DNA of 64,000 bases from Methylomonas aurea. GTDB lineage: Bacteria; Pseudomonadota; Gammaproteobacteria; Methylococcales; Methylomonadaceae. The stretch is taken from contig NZ_JANIBM010000011.1 in the NCBI RefSeq assembly GCF_024505045.1, forward strand, positions 1 to 64,000, given 5' to 3'. Positions 35,646 through 44,280 of the stretch are shown here, in pieces. The first letter of the stretch is position 1, and each line of letters begins with the position of its first letter. Under the pieces are notes generated by a model that made no database searches, was not told the DNA's origin, and was given only the letters and a program-made list of their open reading frames with translations. A program made the translations under genes and the position numbers.

Positions 35646-36080
35646 TTACATCGCGTGCATTTTGTAATCGACCCGCGCCGGCGGATTCTTGTCGCGCGCG
35701 TCAGGCGTTTTTTTGCGGTTCTGGTCGATGCGCTCTTGCGAATACTGGGTAATCATTTGGTCCCACGAATCGTATTGGGCGTATTCTTTGTTGCCGGACG
35801 CCTTGCGTTTGGCGAACAATTCCTTGCCGGTTTCTATCAACTGTTCGGGGGTTTTGCCATCAATCGCGTCCAGGAATTCCTGGTTGCTGCGGATCTCGTC
35901 GCGCAAAGTCCAGAACGACACTTCGAACTCGATGCGTTGGTCCAGCGGCAATTTCTCCTTGATATGGCTGATCGACCTGTTGACGGTTTTCATGCTGCTG
36001 CCGTTGATCTGGTTGCTTTTGTTGCAACCGGCCATCACCGAACAGAGCAGTAAAACCAATACCGTTGACGCTTTTTTCAT
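35646..36080 (-). CDS. Small DUF6694-type lipoprotein
   Basis: The 144-residue protein has the signal MKKASTVLVLLLCSVMAGC, a clear lipobox, and a charged helical domain with TPEQLIETGKELFAKRK and an Asn/Lys/Arg-rich tail. The pattern resembles DUF6694 lipoproteins of unknown role. Its stop directly abuts the stop of the DUF2959 gene (convergent, no gap), so no terminator fits between them. It is divergent from the GTPase pair. Confidence 0.75.
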   Translation of the reverse strand: MKKASTVLVLLLCSVMAGCNKSNQINGSSMKTVNRSISHIKEKLPLDQRIEFEVSFWTLRDEIRSNQEFLDAIDGKTPEQLIETGKELFAKRKASGNKEYAQYDSWDQMITQYSQERIDQNRKKTPDARDKNPPARVDYKMHAM

Positions 36081-36126
36081 AGTGCAGCCCCCCAGTGGCT
36101 AAATAAACAAACCCGATTTTTGTATT

Positions 36127-36132
36127 TATAAT
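36127..36132 (+). promoter_or_regulatory. TATAAT, candidate -10 box upstream of the GTPase pair
   Basis: A perfect TATAAT lies 63 bases before the first GTPase start in an AT-rich divergent gap. No good -35 hexamer stands 16-18 bases upstream, so the assignment is tentative. Confidence 0.3.
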
Positions 36133-36195
36133 GGTTGTAATGCGGGTCACCCAACAAACCAAATTACTCGGTAATTAAAAACACAAGCTTACCAC

Positions 36196-37938
36196 ATGCT
36201 GGAATTTATCCAACTTCTCAAACAGCGTTACGAAATTGTGCTACAGCAGTTGGACCGAAAAAATTCCCGCTTCATGGAATACCAGCAACGCATAGAACAG
36301 TTACTCCACGCCGAAGCCTTTATTCGCAAGGGCCAGTTGCTGGAAAACCAGTCCGCGTTGCCGTTGCAGATCGCCGTGATCGGCCCGACTCAGGCCGGGA
36401 AAAGCTCGGTGGTCAATCTGCTTTTGAATAGCGAGAGCGCCGGCGTCAGTCCGTTGGCCGGCTATACCGTCCATGCTCAGGGTTTTTGCCATCGGGTGCC
36501 AGCTGAAGATTGCGCCGGGTTGCAACAGTATTTCGGCCGGTTTCAACAGTTGCAGCGCGATGCGTTACGGCCGGGACGCTACGATTGTTACTCGCTAAAC
36601 TCGTCTGCCACGGCGTCGCCCCTGCTGCCGGACTGCGTGCTGTGGGATACCCCGGATTTCGACTCGATCGATTCCGCCGATTACCGGGAAGGGGTGGTAC
36701 GCACCATCGCCTTGGCCGATGCCGTGATTCTGGTGGTCAGCAAGGAAAAATACGCCGACCAATCGGTTTGGGACCTGATGAAGTTCATCGAAGCCTACCG
36801 ACAACCGACCTTGGTTTGCGTTAACAAACTCAGCGAGGGCAGCGAGGCCGTGATTCTGGAGTCGTTGCGAGACAAATGGCGGCAAACCCGCAGCGATCCC
36901 CCGCCGCCGGTGCTGGCGCTGCCGTTCCAGAAAGCGCCGGCGCAACTGCAATGGCCGGCCCCAGCCTCCCGCGTCGTGCTCGATCTGGCGCAGAAAGTGG
37001 CGCGCAGCAAACACGCCGACAAGCAGCAACAATTGCTCAGCCGGTATTGGCTGGCATGGCTGGAACCGGTGTTTAGCGAACATCACGCCCAGCGCCATTG
37101 GCAAACCCTGGTCGAGCAATGCCTGGCCGATGCCATGCGCGATTATCGGCGCGATTATCTGAATCATCCCCACCATTACGAAACCTTCCAGAATGCGTTG
37201 TTGAACCTGCTGACGCTGTTGGAGATACCCGGTCTGGCGCGGGTTTTGGGCAAGACCCGGCGCGCCATGACCTGGCCGTTTCGCAAATTGATGGACTGGG
37301 GCAACGCCAAAGCCGCGGCCAATCCCAGCCATGAACTGGCGGTGTTGCAGCAATTGGGCGAGCATTTGTTGATTCAACTCGCCGACAGGGTGCTGGAGAA
37401 AACCGAAACCGAACCGGCGGACAGTTTCTGGTGGCGGGAAAATGCGATGGCCTTGCGCCAGCGCCGCGGCGAAATCCTGTTGGCCTACCAACGTGCGGTC
37501 GATAGCTACCATCAGGATTTCCAACAGGATGTCGAGGCCGCCGCGCAGCGCTTGTACCATAAACTGCAGGGCCAGCCGCTGGTTTTGAACAGTCTGCGCG
37601 CAACCAGAGCCACCACTGATGCCGGCGCGATGTTGCTGGCGATTCAGGCCGGCGGCATTGGCGTGCAGGACCTGGTGATCACGCCGCTGATTTTGACCAT
37701 CACCTCGTTGCTGGCGGAAAGCGCCATCGGCAGTTATATGCACCGGGTCGAAGCCGAATTGAAGCAGCACCAATTTACTACCGTGAATAACGCCTTATTC
37801 GACGGCTGCCTGAAGCAACGGCTGTATCAATTGCCTCTGGCCGTACACAGCCAGACCCGGTTCAATATTTCCGAACAACAATGCCATGCGGCGGAGCTGG
37901 CTTTGAAAGAGAAGAAACATGGCTTACGCATACTCTGA
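36196..37938 (+). CDS. Dynamin-like GTPase, first of a pair
   Basis: The 580-residue protein carries a full GTPase core: P-loop GPTQAGKS (residues 63-70), a G3 motif DTPDF (151-155) and G4 NKLS (210-213). A long helical region follows, and near residues 475-515 a hydrophobic stretch (AGAMLLAIQAGGIGVQDLVI, then TPLILTITSLLAESAIG) could insert in a membrane, as in bacterial dynamin-like proteins. The order GTPase - helical stalk - hydrophobic paddle - helical return is the dynamin layout; size is close to that of bacterial dynamins. Function is unknown. The second GTPase gene overlaps by 20 bases, implying coupled translation and probably a hetero-oligomer. Confidence 0.75.
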   Translation: MLEFIQLLKQRYEIVLQQLDRKNSRFMEYQQRIEQLLHAEAFIRKGQLLENQSALPLQIAVIGPTQAGKSSVVNLLLNSESAGVSPLAGYTVHAQGFCHRVPAEDCAGLQQYFGRFQQLQRDALRPGRYDCYSLNSSATASPLLPDCVLWDTPDFDSIDSADYREGVVRTIALADAVILVVSKEKYADQSVWDLMKFIEAYRQPTLVCVNKLSEGSEAVILESLRDKWRQTRSDPPPPVLALPFQKAPAQLQWPAPASRVVLDLAQKVARSKHADKQQQLLSRYWLAWLEPVFSEHHAQRHWQTLVEQCLADAMRDYRRDYLNHPHHYETFQNALLNLLTLLEIPGLARVLGKTRRAMTWPFRKLMDWGNAKAAANPSHELAVLQQLGEHLLIQLADRVLEKTETEPADSFWWRENAMALRQRRGEILLAYQRAVDSYHQDFQQDVEAAAQRLYHKLQGQPLVLNSLRATRATTDAGAMLLAIQAGGIGVQDLVITPLILTITSLLAESAIGSYMHRVEAELKQHQFTTVNNALFDGCLKQRLYQLPLAVHSQTRFNISEQQCHAAELALKEKKHGLRIL

Positions 37939-39499
37939 GCTGCTGGCCGAGGCGCAACAGTGGGCGGCTAGCGCCGTCGCCGCCGGCCGTCTGAACGCCG
38001 AGCAGGCCGCGCTGCTGCAGAGTCTGGAGCCGGCCGGGACCGGCGCACTGTTTACCAGTCAGACCGGCGCGCCGCTGATCGTCGCCTTCATGGGCGGTAC
38101 CGGCGTCGGCAAGAGCAGCCTGTTAAACCGCCTGGCCGGCCAGGCCGTCGCCAGGGCCGGCATCGAACGGCCGACCTCGCGGGAAGTGACGCTCTATCAC
38201 CACCAGAGCCTGGACATCGACCAATTGCCGGAAGGTTTACCGCTGGACAGCATCAAAATCAGCAGGCATAACGACGCGAGCAATAGCCATATCGTCTGGA
38301 TCGACATGCCGGATTTCGATAGCGTCGAACTCGGCAATAAACGATTGGTGTTGGAATGGCTGCCGCACATCGACGTACTGCTGTATGTGGTCAGTCCGGA
38401 ACGGTACCGCGACAATAAAGCTTGGCAATTGCTGTTGGCGGAAGGCGCCAAGCATGCCTGGCTGTTCGTCATGAATCAGTGGGACCGCGGCCTGCCGGTG
38501 CAATTCGACGACTTCAAGCAACAATTGGCCAAGGCGGGTTTCGCCGATCCGTTGATCTTCCGCACCAGTTGCAGCGAACCGGAGGGCGACGAATTCGGCC
38601 TGTTGCTGGAGCAATTGCGGCAATTGTCCGGCCGGCATAACGTTGCCCAGTTGGAACGCCGCAATCAGCAACTGCGCCTTCGGCACCTGCAACAAGCTCT
38701 GCAACGTTTGGCCGCAGAGATCGACGGCCGCGATTTTGGGGCGTTACAGACTAATCTCGACTTGCGATGGCCGCAAGTCGAATCCCAACTGCAACAAGGC
38801 CTGGCTTGGGCCATGCAGCAGTTGGCCAAGTACTGGGCCGACCACCTGGGCGATAAAGCCGACACTGCGCTGTGGGACGATTGGGCGCAAAATCGGCTGA
38901 GTGACATGCTGGACGAACTAATCCTGCAGGCGGCGCAAGCCGGTCTGCCGACCAAGCCGTTGAAGGCCGCTCTGCAGAGCATGCGCGAAGATGCCGGCAA
39001 GCGCGTGGCTGCGCAGACCGAACTGGCCGGACGCCAGGCCATGTTGAACCCCGGCAACGGTGCGCAGCGTGTTTTGCTCAAGTTGACCGCTACCGCTGAA
39101 ACCTTACTGCCGCTGGCGGCGATGGGTACGGTCGGCTATCAGGTTTTCTCCGGCTATTACCGCAGCACGGCCGACCATAGCGCCTATCTCGGTACCGATT
39201 TTGCGGTGCACAGCGTATTGTTGATTGGTTTGAGCTGGCTGATCCCGTTTTTCCTGCATAAAAAAATCCAGCCGTCGTTGTACAAGGCTGCGGTAAAGGG
39301 CTTGGCTAAAGGCCTGCAGCAGGCCCTGGCCGCGGTGTTAACCGATATACGCCAAGTACTGGCCTCTGAACAGCAGCGCAACCGGGCATTGGGCGCCGAG
39401 TTGCAGGCGCTGATCGGCCGATGCGCGGCGGAGCCGGAAACTGCGATCGACCAACAGAGTTTATTGGGCAGAGCGTTGTTGGCCGATGGCGGTTATTGA
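37919..39499 (+). CDS. Dynamin-like GTPase, second of a pair
   Basis: The 526-residue protein has P-loop GGTGVGKS (59-66), G3 DMPDF (129-133) and G4 NQWD (186-189). A helical region of about 180 residues follows, then two hydrophobic segments at about 390-440 (ETLLPLAAMGTVGYQVF and SVLLIGLSWLIPFFL) and a final helix. It is related to, but not a copy of, the upstream protein: the P-loop and G4 differ. Paired dynamin-like genes, such as those in Campylobacter and the Leo operon of E. coli, work as partners in membrane remodelling or vesicle release. A similar role here is an inference. The start overlaps the upstream gene by 20 bases. Confidence 0.75.
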   Translation: MAYAYSELLAEAQQWAASAVAAGRLNAEQAALLQSLEPAGTGALFTSQTGAPLIVAFMGGTGVGKSSLLNRLAGQAVARAGIERPTSREVTLYHHQSLDIDQLPEGLPLDSIKISRHNDASNSHIVWIDMPDFDSVELGNKRLVLEWLPHIDVLLYVVSPERYRDNKAWQLLLAEGAKHAWLFVMNQWDRGLPVQFDDFKQQLAKAGFADPLIFRTSCSEPEGDEFGLLLEQLRQLSGRHNVAQLERRNQQLRLRHLQQALQRLAAEIDGRDFGALQTNLDLRWPQVESQLQQGLAWAMQQLAKYWADHLGDKADTALWDDWAQNRLSDMLDELILQAAQAGLPTKPLKAALQSMREDAGKRVAAQTELAGRQAMLNPGNGAQRVLLKLTATAETLLPLAAMGTVGYQVFSGYYRSTADHSAYLGTDFAVHSVLLIGLSWLIPFFLHKKIQPSLYKAAVKGLAKGLQQALAAVLTDIRQVLASEQQRNRALGAELQALIGRCAAEPETAIDQQSLLGRALLADGGY

Positions 39500-39666
39500 C
39501 CCGGCCCTGTTGATCACTGGCACTCCGTTCCTGGTGAGCCTTTAGAAGCCCGCAGAACAGTATCCTTCGACAATCTCAGCTCGCAGCAGCACATTGATCC
39601 GGCCGGCGGGTAGGCCGCCGCGCCTTCAAATGGTCCCGCCGGTCGCCGCGTTTTATCCGCGCCGGT

Positions 39667-41148
39667 TTACTCCACCAACGGCAGAATCAAATAATCGGTC
39701 CACTTCCGTTCGCCGCCGGCTTGATCCGCGGTCGGCAGCAGGGTTTCATTCCAGCCGCCGCCGAGGGCTTTGACCAGTTGTACCGATGCCGATAAGCGCT
39801 GACCCAATAGTTGCACGGCAGTTTGCTGGTTGGCCAAAGCGGCGGTTTGTGCGGTCATAACGTTCAAATAACTGACGGTACCGGCTTGATATTGGTTGTT
39901 GGTCAATGCCAGGGCTTGTTTGGCGTTGGCGACCGCTTTGTCCTGGACTTGGGTTTCCTGTTCCAAGATGCGCAACGCCGACAAATTGTCCTCCACTTCC
40001 TGGAAGCCGGTCAGCACGGTCTGCCGGTATGCGGCGACGCTGGCATCGTAGGCGGCGATGGCCTGTTTGTATTGGGCGTTCGTCACGCCGCCGTCGAATA
40101 GGGTCAGGGCCAGCCCGGCTGGCCCCAATGACCAGTAACGCCGTGCCATCGTAAACAGATTGCCGGGGTCGCCGGACTGGAAGCCGTTGGTGCCGGCCAG
40201 GTTCAACGTCGGGTAATAGGCGGCCTTGGCGACGCCGATTTGGGCGTTGGCGGCGGCGATCTGGCGCTCGGCTGCGGCAATGTCCGGACGCCGCTCCAGC
40301 AATTCCGACGGCAGGCTGACCGGAATGCTCGGCGGCAGGCTGTCTAGCGGCGCCGGCGCCAATGCCAGTTCGGCCGGGGTTTTACCGATCAATACTGCAA
40401 TCGCGTGTTCCAGTTTGGCCCGTTGCACGCCCAAGTCGATGGCTTGGGCACGCACGGTTTCGAGTTGAGTTTCGGCTTGGACCACATCGGCCTTGGCCGC
40501 AACGCCGACCGAGTAGCGGTTCTTGGTAATTTCCAGGGTTTTGGCGAACGCGGTGATGGTTTCATCGAGCAAAGCCTTCTGTGCGTCCAGCGTGCGCAAT
40601 TGAAAATAATTATCGGCCAATGCGGCCTGGCTTGACAGAATCAGGCCGTGCAAGGTGGCGGCGCTGGCTTGGGCGCTGTCGGTATTGGCTTCCAGTTGGC
40701 GCCGGACCCGGCCCCATAAGTCCGGCTCCCAGGCGATGCCGACCGCCTGGCCGAATAGATTGCGTACGCCGGCAACGGCGACGTTTTGGCCGGTGGCGGC
40801 CTTGAAGCGGTTGAACGTGCCGGTCAGAGTGGCCACCGGCAACAGCGACGATTGCGCCGATTGCACCAGATGCTGCGCTTGGCGGTATTGCGCCTCGGCT
40901 TGCAGTACAGACTGGTTGGCCTGGGCGACTTGTTCTTCCAGGCTGTTCAACTGCGGATCGCCGAAAATTTCCCACCATTTACCGGGCAAACCGTTGTCGC
41001 GCGGCTGAGCCGGCTTCCAGCCTTGCACTTCCTTGAATTCGTCGGTCAGTTTGGCTTGCGGGCGGACGTAATCGGGGCCGACCGTACAGGCCGCCAACGG
41101 CAAAGTCAGGAAACAAGCGATTGCGGTGGAGTTTTTTGTCGAGCGCAT
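39667..41148 (-). CDS. RND outer-membrane factor lipoprotein (NodT family) of the MdtABC-like operon
   Basis: The 493-residue protein starts MRSTKNSTAIACFLTLPLAAC, a lipobox, then TVGPDYVRP. Two helical repeats follow with ERRPDIAAAERQIAAANAQI and the C-terminal KALGGGWNETL typical of NodT-type channels. It forms the outer-membrane duct for the two RND pumps encoded upstream and lies 11 bases after the second pump gene. E. coli MdtABC borrows TolC; here the operon has its own channel. Confidence 0.92.
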   Translation of the reverse strand: MRSTKNSTAIACFLTLPLAACTVGPDYVRPQAKLTDEFKEVQGWKPAQPRDNGLPGKWWEIFGDPQLNSLEEQVAQANQSVLQAEAQYRQAQHLVQSAQSSLLPVATLTGTFNRFKAATGQNVAVAGVRNLFGQAVGIAWEPDLWGRVRRQLEANTDSAQASAATLHGLILSSQAALADNYFQLRTLDAQKALLDETITAFAKTLEITKNRYSVGVAAKADVVQAETQLETVRAQAIDLGVQRAKLEHAIAVLIGKTPAELALAPAPLDSLPPSIPVSLPSELLERRPDIAAAERQIAAANAQIGVAKAAYYPTLNLAGTNGFQSGDPGNLFTMARRYWSLGPAGLALTLFDGGVTNAQYKQAIAAYDASVAAYRQTVLTGFQEVEDNLSALRILEQETQVQDKAVANAKQALALTNNQYQAGTVSYLNVMTAQTAALANQQTAVQLLGQRLSASVQLVKALGGGWNETLLPTADQAGGERKWTDYLILPLVE

Positions 41149-41159
41149 GAAGATCAGTT

Positions 41160-44100
41160 TTAAACGGAGTTGGTCGCCGGGCGGGCGTTAAGGTTGTAAA
41201 AGCGGCTGTGCAGCCAGAGCCGGAAACGGTCGAGATACAAATAAACCACCGGCGTCGTATACAGCGTCAGCAGTTGGCTGAATATTAGGCCGCCGACAAT
41301 GGCGATGCCCAGTGGCTGGCGCAATTCGGCGCCGTAGCCGCTGCCAAAAGCCAACGGTAGGGCGCCGAACAGCGCCGCCAGCGTCGTCATCAGAATCGGT
41401 CTGAAGCGCAGCAGGCAGGCTTCGAAAATGGCTTCACCCGAATCCAGGCCGTGCTCGCGTTCGGCCTGCAAGGCAAAATCGATCATCATGATCGCGTTCT
41501 TTTTGACGATACCGATCAACAATATCACACCGATCAGCGCGATGAGGCTGAATTCCTTGCCGCAGGCCATCAATGCCAGCAGCGCGCCGACCCCGGCCGA
41601 AGGCAGGGTGGACAGAATCGTCAACGGATGCACCAGGCTTTCGTACAGAATGCCGAGCACGATGTAAATACTGACCAACGCCGCCAAAATCAGCCAAGGC
41701 TGGTTGCGTAGCGCTTCCTGAAAGGCCTTGCCCGAGCCCTGAAAACTGCCGGTGATGCTGGCCGGCAAGCCGATGTCGCGCAAGGCCTGGTCGATCGCGG
41801 CGCTGGCGGCCGACATCGATACGCCGGGCTTCAGATTGAAGGACAACTCGCCGACCGCGAATTGCCCCTGATGGCGTATCGATAACGGCGTATTGCCTGG
41901 TGCGAAACTGGCCAGCGCCGACAGCGGCACTTGCTTGGCCGGGCTGGGCGCCGCGCCGGTTTGGCCGGGAGTACTGATGTAAAGTTGTTTCAAGGTGTCG
42001 CTGGATTGCCAATATTGCGGTGCGACCTCCATGATCACCCGGTATTGATTCAACGGGTTGTAGATCACCGACACCTGGCGTTGGCCGAAGGCGTTATTCA
42101 GGCTGGTATCGATCAAGGCCTGGCTGACGCCGTAGCGGGCGGCCAGATCGCGGTTGACGCTGAGGCGGATCTGTTCGCCCTTGTCCTGCTGGCTGGTGCT
42201 GACGTCGCTCAGTTCCGGCAATTTGGCAAAGGCGGCCTGCACTTTGGGCGTCCATTGCCGCAACAGAACCAGATCGTCCGCTTGCAGGGTGTAATCGATC
42301 AGGCCGAACGAGGGCCGGCCGCCGATACGCAGTTCCTGGGCCGGAAACATGTGCAGATTGGCGCCCGGTATCCTGCCGGCGGCCTTGCGCAGCCGGTCCA
42401 TGACGATTTCGATGGCGTCGCGCTGTTCGTGCGGTTTCAGGGTGATGAATATCCGGGCACTGTTGCTGCTCTGCGAGCTGCCGGCGAAGCCGGCCACATT
42501 GGCAACGGCAGGGTCTTTCAGCAGGATGTCCAAGATTTGTCCGAACTGCTTTTGCAGGGTCTGAAACGACGTATTCTGATCGGTCTGAATCTCGCCGAGC
42601 AGGCGACCGCCGTCCTGAGTCGGGAAGAAGCCCTTGTCGATATGGATATACAGGTACACATTCAGGCCTATCGTCGCCAATAACAACAGCAGCATGATTC
42701 GGCCGTGGCGTAAAGCCCAGCCCAGGCTGGTGCGATACAGGTTCTGCACCCGGTCGAAACCGGCGCCGATAGCGTGATATGCCCAACCGTGCTGTCGGTC
42801 GTCCCGGCCCAACCAACGGGCGCACAGCATCGGCGTCGTGGTTAACGACACGACCAGCGACACCAGCACCGCGGCCGACAAGGTAACGCCGAATTCGCGG
42901 AACAGCCGGCCCGGCACTCCGCCCATCAGCAATATCGGCAAGAACACCGCGACCAGAGAGACGCTCATTGACAACACGGTGAAGCCGACTTCCCTGGCTG
43001 CCAACTGGGCGGCGCGAAACGGGGCCATGCCGGCTTCGATGTGACGGTTGCTGTTCTCGACCACGACGATCGCGTCGTCGACGACGAAGCCGGTAGCGAT
43101 GGTCAAGGCCATCAGAGTCAGGTTGTTGATGCTGAAACCGCACAGATACATCACCGCGCAGGAACCCAGCAAAGAGGCCGGCACCGCGACGATCGGCACC
43201 ATCGCCGAGCGCGGGTTACGCAAAAACACCAGCACTACCAAAATGACCAGCACCACCGCGACGAACAGGCCGTGCTCGACTTCCTCGATCGACGCCCGAA
43301 TCGACAGCGAACGGTCGACCACCACCGACAGATCGACATTGCTCGGCAATGCCGCTCGCAGTTGCGGCATCACCGCCAGGACCTGGTCCACAGTCTGGAT
43401 CACGTTGGCCAGCGGTTGCTTGCGGATGATCAGCAATACCGACGGCTTGCCGTTGTGCAAGCCGGTGTTGCGCAGGTCCTCAACCGAATCCACCGCCTCG
43501 CCCAGGTCGGCAATCCGTACCGGCGCGCCGTTGCGGTAGGCCACGATCAGCGGTAGGTATTCTGCCGCTTGGCGGGCCTGGTCGTTGGCCTGGATTTGCC
43601 AGCGAGTGTCGGCGCTTTCCAGTACACCTTTCGGTCGGGTGACGTTGGTCTGGGCAATAGTGGTGCGAACGTCGTCCAGGCCGATACCGTAATGGCTCAG
43701 TGCGTTCGGGTTCAATTCGACCCGTACCGCCGGCAAGGCTGCGCCGCCGATTTGCACCTGGCCGACTCCGGGTATCTGCGAAATCTTTTGCAACAGGATC
43801 GTCGAGGCGGCGTCGTACATCTGGCCGCGAGTGAAGCTGTCGGAAGTCAGCGCCAGAATCAGGATCGGCGAGTCGGACGGGTTGTCGCGCCGGTAGCTGG
43901 GCCGGTTGGGCATATTGCTGGGCAGCATACTCGCGGCGGCATTGATCGCGGCCTGTACGTCGCGACAGGCGCCGTCGATATCGCGGTTCAAATCGAATTG
44001 CAGGGTGATCGAGGTCGAGCCTTGCGAACTGCTGGAGGTCATTTCGCTGACGCCGGCAATGCGGCCCAACGCCCGTTCCAGCGGCGTGGCGACGGTGGCG

Positions 44101-44279
44101 GCCATGGTTTCGGCATTGGCACCGGGCAACTGCGCCTGCACCGACACGGTCGGAAAGTCCACTTGCGGCAGCGACGATACCGGCAGATTCAAGAACGCCA
44201 ATATACCGCACAGGCTGATGGCGACGGTCAGCAAGCTGGTAGCAACGGGACGGCGGATGAACAAGGAGGACAGATTCAT
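41160..44279 (-). CDS. RND efflux pump, MdtC-like
   Basis: The 1039-residue protein begins [20 protein letters not shown]. The proton-relay aspartates stand in [20 protein letters not shown], and porter-domain landmarks QIGGAALPAVRVELNP and LNPANAL-like stretches are present. As second pump gene behind another full-length RND gene, with one adaptor upstream, it matches MdtC of the heteromeric MdtBC pump, which exports bile salts, novobiocin and similar compounds in E. coli. The gap to the upstream pump gene is 1 base. The substrate here is unknown. Confidence 0.9.
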   Translation of the reverse strand: MNLSSLFIRRPVATSLLTVAISLCGILAFLNLPVSSLPQVDFPTVSVQAQLPGANAETMAATVATPLERALGRIAGVSEMTSSSSQGSTSITLQFDLNRDIDGACRDVQAAINAAASMLPSNMPNRPSYRRDNPSDSPILILALTSDSFTRGQMYDAASTILLQKISQIPGVGQVQIGGAALPAVRVELNPNALSHYGIGLDDVRTTIAQTNVTRPKGVLESADTRWQIQANDQARQAAEYLPLIVAYRNGAPVRIADLGEAVDSVEDLRNTGLHNGKPSVLLIIRKQPLANVIQTVDQVLAVMPQLRAALPSNVDLSVVVDRSLSIRASIEEVEHGLFVAVVLVILVVLVFLRNPRSAMVPIVAVPASLLGSCAVMYLCGFSINNLTLMALTIATGFVVDDAIVVVENSNRHIEAGMAPFRAAQLAAREVGFTVLSMSVSLVAVFLPILLMGGVPGRLFREFGVTLSAAVLVSLVVSLTTTPMLCARWLGRDDRQHGWAYHAIGAGFDRVQNLYRTSLGWALRHGRIMLLLLLATIGLNVYLYIHIDKGFFPTQDGGRLLGEIQTDQNTSFQTLQKQFGQILDILLKDPAVANVAGFAGSSQSSNSARIFITLKPHEQRDAIEIVMDRLRKAAGRIPGANLHMFPAQELRIGGRPSFGLIDYTLQADDLVLLRQWTPKVQAAFAKLPELSDVSTSQQDKGEQIRLSVNRDLAARYGVSQALIDTSLNNAFGQRQVSVIYNPLNQYRVIMEVAPQYWQSSDTLKQLYISTPGQTGAAPSPAKQVPLSALASFAPGNTPLSIRHQGQFAVGELSFNLKPGVSMSAASAAIDQALRDIGLPASITGSFQGSGKAFQEALRNQPWLILAALVSIYIVLGILYESLVHPLTILSTLPSAGVGALLALMACGKEFSLIALIGVILLIGIVKKNAIMMIDFALQAEREHGLDSGEAIFEACLLRFRPILMTTLAALFGALPLAFGSGYGAELRQPLGIAIVGGLIFSQLLTLYTTPVVYLYLDRFRLWLHSRFYNLNARPATNSV

Positions 44280-44280
44280 C

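Noticed and set aside
36595..37773. 392-codon minus-strand frame
   Set aside because: Antisense to the first dynamin-like GTPase, whose intact GTPase motifs fix the coding strand.
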